The notes: generated by a model not told the origin, from the sequence alone. Numbered from the stretch's first letter, positions 1 to 12,860 are shown. The stretch: 54,292 bases of DNA from Trichoplax adhaerens (GCF_000150275.1 NW_002060986.1:1-54292); one strand, 5' to 3'. A program made the numbers and translations.

Positions 1-56
1 ACTGTTTGGAATCATATGAAATTATAGTCTCAAGTCCTTATTAGACAAATTTGGTA
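1..56 (+). mobile_element. Inner part of a mariner-like terminal fragment
   Basis: This stretch matches 15493-15549 almost base for base, with only two or three differences. The 15.5 kb copy continues leftwards into a TA-flanked end that looks like a mariner/Tc1 terminal inverted repeat. Here the copy is cut by the window edge, so the terminus itself is not visible. No transposase coding sequence follows it. Confidence 0.5.
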
Positions 57-60
57 TTGT

Positions 61-640
61 ATGTCTTCCTACTTCTACTGTACAGTACAGTACTGTAGAC
101 TGGGACGAGAGAGAGCTGTTTCAGAGAAGAAAACTTTCTTGCTCTACAGTATATATACAGTACACAATATCTATTTTGACGAGAAGAAGCCGAAAAGGTC
201 TGTCCGTCCAAGCATGCTCAGTCCAGGTCTTCTTATATTACAGTCCTGTATACAGAGCTGGGCATCGAATTCGATCGCTTCAATTTTCTCTCTAGTAAAA
301 GCTGTTCCAATTGAAGTTTCTGATATACAGTACTGTCCTGTAGAGAAAATTGAAGGCATCTAATTCGATGCACACTGTAATAATACTGTATGTCTTTCTA
401 CTTCTACTGTAGACTGGGACGAGAGAGAGCTGTTTCAGAGAAGAAAACTTTCTTGCTCTACCTTACACAATATCTATTTTGACGAGATGCAGCCGAAAAG
501 GTCTGTCCGTCCAAGCGTGATCCGTCCAGGTCTCCTTTTATTATACTGTACTGTACAGAGCTCGGCATCGAATTCGATCGCTTCCATTTTCTCCATAGTA
601 AAAGCTGTTGAAATTGAAGTGTGTTCTATACTGTACTGTA
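61..640. repeat. Two-copy direct repeat of about 300 bp with a foldback arm
   Basis: Segments at 61-145, 164-215 and 252-316 recur in the same order at 390-461, 463-516 and 557-620, so a unit of about 300 bp has been duplicated. In the first copy 262-290 is matched by an inverted copy at 343-371 (26 of 29 bases), giving a hairpin with a loop of about 50 bases. The second copy lacks the right arm. Open frames in this stretch look like by-products of the repeat, not genes. GTAC-W repeat is interspersed throughout. Confidence 0.7.
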
Positions 641-719
641 CATGTACTGTAGATTACAGTGTACAGTATGTTAACAACTGGACAGTACTGTACACTGTAC
701 CACTGCTATCGTAAGCAGT

Positions 720-2000
720 ACATGGATTTAGTAGTCAATGACAGTAGACTGCATGAGTAAATCGACCGCAGATTGAGTAGTACATGGCACAGTATACTAC
801 CTATTTCCAAATCGGAATTTGGCGGGAAAAATCCCCCAAACCGCCAAACTTGCTATACTACTGTACGATACAGGACTCCGGGGTCCATTATTTTGTATCA
901 AGCCTATGTTCAATCAAGTTTGCGTGGAGGCTATTACGTAATTGCATGGAAAGGAATTAATTGATTCCATCGTTCAACTGCTCATCGGAGGAACTCTAGC
1001 ATTGCAAATTGATCAGGTTCCATCAATTAAAGGTTAATACTATATAGGGTAAGCAAGTAATAGTTTGATGAATTCTCTCCGCTCTATTGACTGCATAGAA
1101 TACTGTATGATATTGCTTTTGGATTAGCTGATTATTCAATTGTAATGTGTACTCTACCGTACAGGATGTGCTCAACTACTGAGCAAGAAATAATCACAAT
1201 AATACAGTCATAATTTATTGATCAATTTGCACCAGGACGAGTAGGTCCACATTCATATTGCTCTACTCTGCTAGACTCGACTTTATTGTGGATCTCTACA
1301 ATGAATTGATGTTGTAGTAAAGTGGACATGAATGCACAGTAAAGGGTAGACTGTACAATCGCCTAGATAGATTCATTGCTATACAAAGATTACACATGAT
1401 CGACTTATTTTTCGACACCCTATACGATATCGTAAAGGGCCAACAATGGACGATTCTGATGATTCAGTGATACACAATTGTAGTTGCATTTTCCCCTGAA
1501 ATGCAATTCAAATTCATCATGGATGTTAATAATCAATTCAATGACAAACTAGATAGAAATGGCATATTCAATATACAATTGATAGGATGTCAATGAAAAT
1601 TGACAATTTTATCTCCTGATTAGAAAAGCATCACTCGCGAATGCACTGAGATGCTAATGATCGTGCTATGGGTAGACTGTAGTACAGTATTCCAAAGCTA
1701 AAGTGATGAAGGAACGAGAAATGGTTTCGGTGCATTCCGATGATAATAGCCTATTAAGGAAAATCGCTACAGCTGTGGCAGCAAATTAACTTCATGAATA
1801 AAGATTGTCAGATTGATTGTCCCTACGCAATAAGGCTGCATTGGTCGTCACGTTTTTTGTGAATAATTATCATCGTCATGCAATGTCCAATGAGAATCAT
1901 ATATACGCAAATGTGGACAAGAATTATACTTCGACAACATTTAACGTGTTGTTACCGTATTGCTTTCGCTAGGAAGAATCCTCCAACTAGGACAATCACT
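720..2000. other. No gene recognised; presumed 5' flank of LIG1
   Basis: I see no recognisable coding or RNA gene here. A few short GTAC-W motifs occur at the left edge. The right end must hold the LIG1 promoter and 5' UTR, but no TATA box or transcription start could be placed. Confidence 0.5.
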
Positions 2001-5000
2001 ATGTCTCAATTATCGATATCGTAAGTTTGACAAATCAGTGCTTGCTGTATATGATAATCATTATTGAAATTATATTATACAAGGATATCATTTTCAAATG
2101 GCGATATCGTATAGATTGTATCGACATGAACTATACGAGCATCTCAAGAGGATAATCAATCGCGCTTTTAGTGCCAGACCTAATCCATTTTTTGCATTCT
2201 TTACTGCCACTATGTTGAATAGATTGCGTTTTGTAAAATCTATTTCTAAAATTTGGTATATAACACCTTTCTTTTCTGTAACTGATGTAGGCAATTCTTT
2301 GCACCGAAAAGCAACAAAGTCCCTGATAAACGACAGTAAGTTTCCAGTATTTTATTTATTCAACCAATATTGTTTTAAGTTAGTTTTATCAACTCCAGTA
2401 AATGCTATAGTAGTTTCCAGAAAATTGTCACCTTAGAATTAATTTTTTTGTCGTACTATTTATTAGAATGCGATAGGTAAACATAATCGTTCCATTTTGT
2501 TGCATTTCGGCATAGGCTTGACAGTGAAAACATAAAAGATGACAAAATTATCGATAAACAACCGCAAAAGAAGCGATCTCGTGTCATGCATCTTCCGAAC
2601 GACAGTGATGACGAAGAACATGTACAACTTACTGACTTACTTACTACTGTATTAACGACTGAGTTATTGTGGTCAATTAAAATTGTCATATTAATTGTAC
2701 TCGTATGTTTATATCGACAGGGCAACTCTACTCTATCAGATACGAATACATGTAATCCGGTAAAGAATATTCAAGCCATCCCTTTAAATGGAAATAGTGC
2801 GACTTCAAGCAACTCTGGTAATCATACAATGCTGGATGGAGATGACTGTAATACAAACAAAGAGGCCAGTCATGTTGAAGAGAAGGACTCGTTATCTCCA
2901 AGGATAAAAAGTACGTATTATTACAAGGATATGACAGGAAGATGTTTTGCGCTTAAGAACAATCACTTTGGTTAAAAATAGATTAGAATCTAGTGTTTAG
3001 CTAACAACTATAAGTCTGCAACATAGCTTATAACTATCTGTGCTACTGTGATTACTGATACACTTTATAACCGATGAAATGCTATAGCTGAAAAGCGTGA
3101 TGCAATGGCTTCCAGCAATGAAGATTGTATGAACCAGAAAGAAGACGATGCGCCAGTGCAAACACCGTACGATGATAGACTTGATATTGCGCATGAATCT
3201 TGCATCGTTTGTGCATTATTACATCGTTTTACGGTTTTACTCTTTGATAGGCAAGTAGACTATGAAGATATCAAGCCCGTTGATGGACCTTTGTATTCTC
3301 CATCTAAGGAATCTTACCATCCTATACGAGATGCTTGCTGGGCCTTAAAGCAAAGGTATTCCATATGTATTATTTCTTGGAAAAAATAATGTTAAAAGAG
3401 AAGTAGTGTGTGTATTCTTGAAATTCATACTATATAATAATGCGTGGATATCTTGCAGTTATGGAATAGTTATACAGCTGTAAAATATTATCTGTTTTGG
3501 AAGGATAGATTCAATAAATAAATGTTGCTGTGTACCTGGTATGCCAATAATATGGATTGATTAAAGGGTTCATGAATTTAAAATTTTTATATCGTTGTCT
3601 AGAGTCCCATACATTGCTATATCTCGAACATTCGATGAAATCGAAGCTACTTCAGCACGGTAAAATATTCTAGAGAGTAAATCTTAGATCATTTTTATAT
3701 CACACTGGATTGACGTCAATTCGCCTTAATATAATTAGAGGATATAAAATATGAAATATTTACTACACAGCTTTTGCAGACTGTTACGTATTTTGCAGAA
3801 TTACTGCAGAGACTATTGTCCTGCCTAGTATTGCAGATGAGACTGATTAGAATAGCTTGGAAATCATTCATATTGTTTCTATGAAATTTTTAAACGGTTC
3901 ATTTATAGGTATTCAGCATTTCATTTACTATTATGTATTGGGTTCTTAGATTAAAAATTATTTCAACGCTGCGAAATTTTTTCCGATCTGTAATCATTTT
4001 AACGCCAGAAGATTTAACGTTCTGTGTTTATATGTGCCTGAATAAGGTAAGTTCTAATTTCCGTAGAAATTTCGATAAATGCTTACATATTATTATAAAG
4101 GTTAAAAGAAATGCTAAAGGTATATCCTTATAACTTATAGGTTGGTCCAGCTTATGAGGGATTAGAATTAGGTATCGGCGAAACAATACTAATGAAAGCG
4201 ATTGCACAAGCAACAGGTACCGTGAACTACTTCTTTTTTAGTTGTCCAACTTGTAAAATACACAAACTAATCTATGAGGGAGTCAATCTTTAATTCTGAT
4301 GTCTTTTCTAACTTCAAGGCCGAAGCTTAGCCTCAATTAAGGCAGATGTTACAGAACGTGGTGACGTTGGGATTGTAGCGGAGGTGAGTTTTATATTTTA
4401 TGAGAGTAATTACTCCTATACCATTATATGGTTGTTTTTATTAATTCCAATAACGAATAATTTGTAGACTAGTCGTAGCAATCAACGAACAATGTTTACT
4501 CCAGCTAAACTTACAGTGCGCAGCGTATTTTCAAAGCTTAAAGACATTGCAAAAATGACTGGAACAGCAGTACGTTGCAAAATTTGAATTTACCGTTACT
4601 CGATTGTGTGTAATGTTATTGTGAGCGGCTATTTAAACTTGTATATGTGCATAACTTGTTGCATTTTTGTATAACTTTTAAAGTCAATGAACAGAAAGTC
4701 GGATAAAATCAAGGAGATGTTTGTAGCTTGCAGACACTCGGAAGCGAGATTTCTAATGAGGTTTAACGAGATTATTTCGACTACTAGGTGAACATCTAAG
4801 CATTATAGTTTCGGTCCTAATTTGTATATCAATATGATCTAGATCTTTAGGTGGAAAATTAAGAATTGGCCTAGCTGAGCAATCAGTTCTAGTTGCATTG
4901 GCACATGCCACTATCTATACACCATCAAATCAAGGTAGGCGATCGTGTGTAGCCCTTGCATCGCTTGCAAACTGCTTGTTTGTTAATTATTTTTTACATA

Positions 5001-7807
5001 TTGCGCTCGCTAATTTCTAACGCCATGCCTCATATTTAAATGTAGTATATCCACCGCATATAATAGATGCTAGCAAAGGTAAGGCAGTTGATGCTTTCAA
5101 GAAAGAATTAGACAATGGGGCTTTGTTACTAAAGGATGCACACTGGTAATTAGAATTTCACTCTTTCGTTTCTGGTACCTTCGTATACCTAGTGTACAAG
5201 TAATTTATGTATATTGTTAACAGCCAGTGTCCAAATTACGATCTTGTCATACCGGCCCTTTTAAAATATGGTATTCACGAATTATCGGAACATTGCAAAT
5301 TGTCCCCAGGTTATAATTTATGATGAACATTTTGCTACAGTGAAGTAATGAATTTTATTCAATCAATTGTGATCTACCTTATACTACTGTTTAGGTGTTC
5401 CTTTGAAGCCTATGCTTGCTCATCCAACTAAAGGAATACATGAAGTATTGAAACGCCTAGAAGATAAAAGTTTTGCTTGTGAATATAAATATGATGGGGA
5501 AAGGGCTCAGGTAGGCTAATATCAGTCGTTATAGGAAATAAAACTTCATTGACTGATGTTGTTTACACTAAAAGTTTCAATATTTTGTAGATTCATTTAT
5601 TAGATAATGGAGAAGTGCAAATTTATAGTCGCAATTGTGAGAACAATACCACAAAGTATCCAGATATAATCATGCGTATGCCAGAGGTAAAATTGGATCA
5701 CATCAACTCCTTCATTATTGATACGGAAGCTGTCGCTTGGGATAAAGAAAAACAGCAGATTTTACCTTTTCAGATCTTAAGCACCAGGAAACGTAAGGTA
5801 ATTTCATATTACGGCCCAAGTATTGCAGCAGTAATTCTTCGAAGCCTTTGTTTGCTAGAATTATAATCGGTTATCACGGGATAGCATAGCGAAAAAATTT
5901 GTAAAATTTGAAATTAATGTGTCGAATCGGTATTTAATGTGACGTTTTAAACTTGCGTGTTTTTAGGACGTTGATGCTAATGAAATCAAAGTCCAAGTTT
6001 GTGTTTATGCATTTGATATGTTGTACTGCAATGGCAAGGTAACATTTTAAAGCTGCTACTTTGCTAATCCAGACTAGTTTACATTGCAGTATTTTAATGA
6101 CTAAGTTTGGATCTATTTTCTTGCACTTTTCATAGTCTTTGGTTAAAGAAACTTTCGAGAAACGAAGATCGGTGTTGAGGTCATCCTTTAAAGAAGTAGA
6201 GGGGGTAATGCCATTTAATAATAGCTGCCGTTCAATACGATTCTTTGACTTAACTGGTAATTTTTTCTCAATTTTTAGGAATTTGTGTTTGCAAAGTCAA
6301 GGATCTCTGCAGACACAGAAGAAATTGGCGAATTTCTTGATGAATCTATTAAAGGTAAGAATGAAGCGATTTTATTCTAAGAAACTAAAGCATTTTGTGT
6401 GAATTATATAAGTTAAATTAAATTTTAATTCATCACCATAGTTATGACTTTAAGATTTAATTAATTGCACACTCGTGATTATATTTAGGTAATTGTGAAG
6501 GACTGATGGTTAAAACTTTACAAATCGAAGCTACTTATGAAATTGCCAAACGATCTCATAGCTGGTTGAAGGTTTGTTTTTTTCTTATTTTTTCTATTAC
6601 TGATGAAAGCTGCCTACATGCACTTGTATGATAAGGTTTGCGTACTTCTTGTTGCTTGACTAACGAATGAAAAGCATACTTGATACGATTGAATTCTCAT
6701 GCTGTTTAGTTGATACTTTAATGATTATGTAATTCTTTTATGAATAGCTGAAAAAGGACTATTTGGAAGGTGTTGGTGATACTTTGGATCTAGTCGTCAT
6801 TGGAGGTTATCTTGGTAAGGGGAAGAGAACAGGAACATATGGTGGTTTTTTGTTGGCATGTTATAACGATGAAGACGAAGAGTTTCAGTCAATATGTAAG
6901 GTATGGTGACTACGTTTGTTCACGCATAGTTTGATCCTAAATAGTTCACCAATAAATTTCTTTTTAACTTTAAATAAATATTCGTACTGTAATTGAATGT
7001 TATTTCGGTTCAATATTTGTAGATTGGAACAGGATTTAAAGATGTTGAATTAGAACAGCACACAAACTTTCTCAAGCAGCAAACTATTGAAAAACCGAAA
7101 TCTTACTATCGCTATGATAGTAGTGTCCAACCGGATCATTGGTTTGAAGCTGTACAAGTAAGTGTCAATGTAGGAATGTTGTCAATGTCGCTATTTAATG
7201 ATGTGCATTATACTGTAATTTATACAGGTATGGGAAGTTAAAGTAGCTGATCTATCGATATCACCAGTTCATAAGGCTGCCGCTGGAATAGTAAGTTTCA
7301 TTGTCATATCTATACAGAGCAAAGTGGCTTCATTTGTCATTATTATATGCTGAATTCATGTCAATGCCTAGTCTAGGGTCTGTATTAGCAATGCTAGAAA
7401 CGATCACAGTTAAGCTTGTGCTTATGACAGAACTATAGGACAATATTTCTCCTAATAGTGTATTAGTGTGCTTTAATTATTTATTTATAATAATTTGTGA
7501 TTGATAAAGGTTGATCCAGAGAAGGGAATATCTTTGCGATTTCCTCGATTTCTACGTATTCGTGATGACAAAAAACCGGAAGAAGCTACAACAGCTTCTC
7601 AGGTAGGAAATTTGCAGTCTTTTGCGAATGCTTATAAAATGGACTTGAATATTCCCTCTGCTAAATTCTAATTATTATTTCACTACAGTATATGGCTGTT
7701 TATGACTTTCTAATAATTAATTCATGCAGGTTGCGGTTTTGTATAGAAGTCAACAAAATATAGTTAGTGCTTCGGCTGGTAATGAAGATTTCGAAGATTA
7801 TTACTGA
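2001..7807 (+). CDS. LIG1: DNA ligase I, ATP-dependent (26 coding exons)
   Basis: ATP-dependent DNA ligase that seals Okazaki fragments and repair nicks in the nucleus. Exons: 2001-2020, 2291-2335, 2516-2621, 2721-2910, 3088-3166, 3251-3355, 3603-3659, 3950-4046, 4141-4216, 4319-4383, 4468-4569, 4684-4760, 4843-4934, 5046-5145, 5224-5309, 5395-5510, 5591-5797, 5967-6038, 6136-6204, 6279-6354, 6489-6571, 6748-6900, 7023-7157, 7228-7290, 7510-7602, 7730-7807. All phases join, giving 813 residues; human LIG1 is slightly longer. The start was chosen because exons 1-2 rebuild a PCNA-binding PIP box, QLSISQFF, followed by a basic, acidic low-complexity tail. The DNA-binding domain (YHPIRDACW onward) precedes the adenylation domain, whose nucleotidyl lysine is in [10 protein letters not shown]. 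Further ligase motifs are [16 protein letters not shown] and the LKKDYL segment. The OB-fold ends in EDFEDYY. Exons 3 and 5, in the fast-evolving linker, have weak donors and are least certain. Confidence 0.95.
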
Positions 7808-8040
7808 TTGTATAACGTTTAACGTCCTTGGAACGGTTATGGAGATGAAAATGTTTATAAAATCTACTTTCTAGGCAGTCTATGAAGAATTCGTGATTGA
7901 TGAGTTTTTATTATTTTTGAAGGCAAGAACTTTTGTACATTTTCGCTAAGTATATTTTACTACTCGTCTAGTTGCTTCCGTTTCGTAGTTGCGAAATCAA
8001 CTTACATAGTGTAACATCTGTTTAACCAGGATTGTATATG
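7808..8040 (+). other. LIG1 3' flank
   Basis: Non-coding sequence after the LIG1 stop. No canonical AATAAA was found close to the stop, so the 3' end cannot be placed. Confidence 0.4.
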
Positions 8041-9660
8041 CAATTCGATAGTACTGTACTGTACTTGAGCCTTTATCTGATTATATATATGTCTATACAG
8101 ATTATAATGAAGTATTATTATTATTATTATTAAATGAGATTTTGATACTGTATGGTAGATGAATTAAGGATGTCCATTTCCGTATTCATACGCGTATCAT
8201 GGGCTACTGAAACTAGTAGATGATTCGCATGTACTTGGATGGTATTAGCTAAATTACTAATCGATGTGCAGTACTGATAGAAGTCAATTAATTGGGCATT
8301 TGCCTCGATCGTCCTAGAGAACTACACTAGTTGTACTGATTGCCTTGCATAGTTGGATCAGAAGTACACCACTGCAACAGCGGTGAAGCGATACCACTTT
8401 ACAGTCGTTACTTCACGCATTGTGATGGCAACTAGCCGATCACAAGCTCGGAATCGTACAACCACCGACTGTTTTGAAGGATAAGCGAATGTTGTTATGA
8501 ACTTTGTAAATAGTCTATCAATCCATATGCAGTCAAACTATTTGCTAGATTGACGATTACCTCGTGGGTGATTAGCTGACTGTCAACAACAAGATTGCGG
8601 GCATGTTTATGCGTGTGATGTATTGCCAGAAACGCGTTCAGTTGACTGTACCACAGTACAGTACAGCAGATACAGTACTTGGAAAATTGTACTGCATAGT
8701 GCATACTGTACACTGTACAGTAGAATAATGGACCAGCGCCCACTCGCACGCTGTTTCTGTCCTACTACAGTATGCTAATTTCTTGCTGTCGATTCTGCTG
8801 CGAAAAATTGCCATCCTATCTTGTATACTGTACTGGACTGTGAATGACTTTGAACTGAGCGTTTACATCCAAATTGCACGTATCAAGCTACAGCATGTTG
8901 TAGTGTAGTCAGTGTGCTGCTTAGTGTGTTGAGTGTTAAAATTGGAGAAATGCGGCAGCAAATGAGCACCGGCCATTGGATGTGTTACTGTTACAAGACA
9001 TTACAGTACAGCACACCGGTAAATGGAGCGGTGGCGAAATGCGCAGGTGCAGTACAGTACACTCACAGTACTGTACCTCTCTATACGCTCATACTGTACA
9101 GTCAGTGTCAATATTGTCATAGGGCAGACGTACACTGTACTCAATGTATTGTACGTCACACTAAAGTACTGTACAGTATAACCATACGTTGTACAGTACA
9201 GACTACAGTACAATATTGTCCAGTTTACAGTATACCAAGTTCATGTACTGTAATGCTACTGTACTGTGTACAGTATACCATTCCGCCAAACGCTGGCACA
9301 ACGCACCCTATGATACAGTAGACTAATGGTGATAGTTCTGTACTGTACGGTCACGAATTAACTGAACCATTGGCCAGCAAATACTGTACAGTACTGGACG
9401 TCACGGATGACTGGATGAGAAGATGTGAAAATTTTTTTTTTTTTTCTAGACTCCAAATTTTTTTTCCCTTGTCTATTTTTCACTACTCGTTCCTTGCAGT
9501 TAACCTTCACTTTCCCACAATGGAGAGAAATTGAAGAAAAGCACTTTCTCAAAGCTTTCATGTCGTAATACTGTATTAAGATAAGGTATTAGTCTAGTCG
9601 TCAAAGTTTGCTGTTGTCAGATGAGATCCCAGCGTACGTTGACAGAGTACTGTACACTTT
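8040..9660. repeat. Dispersed GTAC-W repeat-rich interval
   Basis: Blocks of GTAC separated by a single A or T, and close derivatives, are scattered throughout, densest at 8650-8720 and 9000-9400. Several open frames here are rich in Tyr, Cys, Thr and Val on both strands, which is what this repeat encodes in any frame, so I do not call them genes. A T-rich run lies at about 9430-9447. Confidence 0.75.
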
Positions 9661-10671
9661 GCTGGACAGAAACATGAAATCAATCAATCAATCAAGCATT
9701 TATGAAACAACTTGGCGTCTTGCTTGTTCAATCTTNTTGGGCGAGATGTGAATAAAATAATGTTTCGTTTTNTTCGTTACTGGGAGCTTTTGTTGAACGC
9801 ACTATAACTATCTCCTCGAAGGATTAGCCAGTATAAATTGGATTAATTAATTAATTTAGGCTATCTCTTCTCAAAGGGCTATTGAGTGCAGCAGTACGGT
9901 AACAGTGGAGTCTTTCTGGAAGGATACTATTGCATCAGCTGAAAAAATCATACTAAAAATATGGAATAAAAACAAGTAAACGTGAGCTATTATGCAAGAA
10001 TGAGCCATTTTATTGCCGATATTGATTCCAGTTCGAAAAAAGGCGATAAATTAGCGAGTAGAAATCAACTGGAATACAAATTATAGAATCAAATATTAAA
10101 AATAAACGAGAAACAACGTACAATAGCTATTGACGATAACTTATAGCAGGCACTGGAAAATACAGCGAATCTTTAATCAATTTTTTCGGCAATAAACAAA
10201 TTTACCAACCGAAGCAGGAAATTGATGATATCTACAATCATCTTCAACCGCATTGATGCAGTAGTAAATAAGTATATATTGTACACTATTCGTATGCGCG
10301 TAAATCTTAGTTCAAGAAAAATTGTATCAACATCCATTTCATACACGGTCATGACTCCAATCAACTATAGAATATCTTTATCTCACAGATTGAATATAGT
10401 ACAGCAATTCTACCGCACAATACTATACAGGATCATACATTTTTTTAATAATAATAATATGTCGGAAACATAAAAATCGCTATAGCGATTTGTGCATAGT
10501 ATACTATATTATGGGTGGGAATCTATACAATTTATACAGTACAGACTTTTAATAAAAGAGGACCACATATTAATGCTGTCCTTTTTCAACAATTTATCAA
10601 CTTATCTATACATGGCATTTTTAAAATCTTCACTACAGCTGGCATTGCTACCGACATCTAAAACGCCAGCT
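9660..10671. other. Intergenic, probably includes the TOB 3' UTR
   Basis: No gene was recognised. Single unresolved bases occur at 9736 and 9772. An 18-bp perfect palindrome sits at 10474-10491. Because TOB is read leftwards, its 3' UTR should lie in the right part of this interval. Confidence 0.4.
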
Positions 10672-11478
10672 TTAATTCACCACCACTTCATACTGCGGGA
10701 AATGATTCATCTGAGAATTGTTCCTATTTGTCCCGCTTTGTGAGTAGTCTACATTATTATTACTTTGTTGGTGATGTTGCTGATATTGTTGGTAGTGATT
10801 GTGATGCATTGGGCTACCTTGCATTGGTTCCATATTGAAGCTGTCGCTTAACTCAGTTCTAGAAAGTCCAGAATCAAAATATTGAGGTTGGCCCGAGGCC
10901 ATGGTGTAACTCTGGCTGAATCCCATCGAAGTTGTTCCAGTGGTAGGTATCCACAAAGAGTTGCGAGTGTAAAAGCCTTTGGGCGAGTCACCACTGCCTT
11001 GAGCGGGAGTGAAGCTGTCATTAACAGTTAAGCCATTCTTCAACTGTTGTTCCATCATCTTGTAGTCGTTACTTTGGTTATAAGTATACTGCATGCCGTT
11101 AGTATTGGGTGCACTATACAAAGTTTTGATCGCTCGCTGGTCGTTGATGCGATATGACACTTCATTGGGATCAATCCATAAGTATAACTTATTAGGAAAA
11201 TGTTTAGCAATAATTTGGGATGATACACCAACTTTTTTCGCCGCTTGTTCTAAAAGTGGATGTAGCTTGCCGTTGATGACTATACATCGGTAAGCGCTAC
11301 CTTTACTCGGTTGTTGAGGATACCAGTGGCCGTCGAATTTGGCTGTCACAGCAAGTTCCAACTCAGAAGCGAACTGGTCCAAGCCACTCTGCGGCAAACT
11401 CTCATCTTTAATGTAAGAAAGTAAAAAATCAATTCCAATCCTGATCAGACTGTCCATCTTCGGTGGTGGTTCGTTCAT
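10672..11478 (-). CDS. BTG/TOB family antiproliferative protein (single exon)
   Basis: Members of this family bind the CAF1 (CNOT7/8) deadenylase of the CCR4-NOT complex and restrain proliferation by promoting mRNA deadenylation. The intact frame is 268 residues. The N-terminal APRO domain (about 8-120) shows box A around GHWYPQQPSKGSAYRC and box B around LYLWIDPNEVSYRI, both highly characteristic. The rest is low-complexity and rich in Gln, Asn, His and Ser, ending near HHNHYQQYQQHHQQ. The long tail favours TOB over the short BTG1/2 type, but I see no clear PAM2 motif for poly(A)-binding protein, so I give no paralogue symbol. Translation could begin at Met1 or Met8; Met8 fits the usual family start. 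A CCAAT cluster lies about 270-320 bp upstream, and an overlapping upstream frame starts at 11635. Confidence 0.93.
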   Translation of the reverse strand: MNEPPPKMDSLIRIGIDFLLSYIKDESLPQSGLDQFASELELAVTAKFDGHWYPQQPSKGSAYRCIVINGKLHPLLEQAAKKVGVSSQIIAKHFPNKLYLWIDPNEVSYRINDQRAIKTLYSAPNTNGMQYTYNQSNDYKMMEQQLKNGLTVNDSFTPAQGSGDSPKGFYTRNSLWIPTTGTTSMGFSQSYTMASGQPQYFDSGLSRTELSDSFNMEPMQGSPMHHNHYQQYQQHHQQSNNNVDYSQSGTNRNNSQMNHFPQYEVVVN

Positions 11479-11743
11479 GTTGAATAGTAAAACTGCTACT
11501 GTACAACTGCAGTAATGCTACTTTTGGATAAATTGTAACTGAATAGCAACTCAAGTGGCTTGGATTATCTACCAATTTGAGATTTTTCACTGGACTAATT
11601 TTTTTTTCTAATGAACGAAAAAAAATCTCCTTCAATGTTTTTCTGCAGTAAAAATCAACAACCCTTACAAACTAACTGGGACCCCCGAAAAGTGACCCAA
11701 TTTAACAGGGGCAAGATTTTGATCCACTAATTAGGATTACGCT

Positions 11744-11795
11744 GATTGGTGAAGTGGTAGCCAATCGCTATCCCTGAAAGGTCTATTGGACCAAT
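11744..11795. promoter_or_regulatory. Cluster of four CCAAT boxes upstream of TOB
   Basis: Four CCAAT pentamers fall within 52 bp: inverted at 11744-11748 and 11785-11789, direct at 11761-11765 and 11791-11795. Such clusters bind NF-Y in animal promoters. They lie about 270-320 bp upstream of the TOB start codon. A CRE-like GTGACATCAC lies further upstream at about 11878. The assignment to TOB is by position only. Confidence 0.5.
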
Positions 11796-11937
11796 CGCGC
11801 TATTATACTCGTCTGTTCGAGCTATATTTAGATGATGTTTATAAACACAACGCCGCAGTCAGCTGACAAAGTTGCTTAGTGACATCACAACAGGCTGTCA
11901 ACTGATTGACTCATAATAGCTTGCAGTGTGTGTCCAT

Positions 11938-12310
11938 TGTACACTTGTACACTTGTACAGTACAGTACAGTAACATGACATGTAATGGTTTGAATTTGCT
12001 GTAGTCATAGAGATACAACTAAACCTGGATCACTTACACTACACACTACGCTGTACTGTACAGTATACTGTACTGCACGTACTGTACACTGTAGAGTACA
12101 ATACTCCATTGTGCCGTCCGTACAGACAGTACAGTACAGTACAGTACTGTCATTGGTAATCTCGAATGACTACAGTACAGTACTGTATGTTGTCTGACAA
12201 CTTGTCTCTACACGTACTGTACTGCAGCAGGTTTACGTCCTGTTGTTCGATCGCGTCGCACAGTCAAGAGTTACATGAAGCTACAGTACTGTAGGCTAGT
12301 CCAGAATGAA
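11938..12310. repeat. GTAC-W repeat array
   Basis: Repeated GTAC blocks joined by A or T, for example around 11955-11970, 12055-12100 and 12120-12190. The sequence has the same form on both strands. No gene was found within. Confidence 0.8.
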
Positions 12311-12584
12311 TGACTCATGCCATGCAGCACCAAGTCAAGTGCGGGGGTCGGTCTTGTAATCTGTCTGTAGTCATGTACGTAGTCACGTACGTAAAAGACA
12401 CAACAGCATAATGCAATATTGCGACTTGCATCGACGCATTTGTTTATTTTTAGCTCACTGCAGTGACAGCACCCCGCCAAGCCCAAGGGAAAAACTAGTA
12501 CGGTCAGGCGTGTCATTTTGGGGGAAATTGGAAAACTTACTTCGCGTGCTTTCACACTGCGACACATGGCACTCTTCTACAAGT

Positions 12585-12860
12585 ACGTACAGTATACTGT
12601 ATTACATGGGAACTTTGGGGCATTGAAACAAAGGTCTTTTCTTGTTCTTCATCACTAGAGTACAGTACTGTACAGTACACCAGAGACCCTGACTGTACTG
12701 TACTGTACAGAACAAAACCAGAGCCACAGATACTGTACACTGTACAGTACAGTACCGCAAAATTGAAAAGAGCAGAATAAAATACAGATTGAAAAAGCTT
12801 CTGTCGTAATACTGTACAATTATTATTGTAGGTAGATTGTTCCTGTACGCAGTACTGTAG
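12585..12860. repeat. GTAC-W repeat array
   Basis: A second dense block, best seen at 12660-12715 and 12730-12755. It abuts the short coding-like stretch that runs into the assembly gap. Confidence 0.8.

Noticed and set aside
2098-2436. Open frame of 112 codons with a basic, hydrophobic start
   Set aside because: It overlaps LIG1 exon 2 in another frame, cannot be joined in phase to exon 3 with a good acceptor, and the PIP-box exon explains the region better.
8914-9321. Open frame of 135 codons rich in Cys, Tyr, Thr and Val
   Set aside because: The composition is that of translated GTAC-W repeat, and the complementary strand is open as well. No domain signature.
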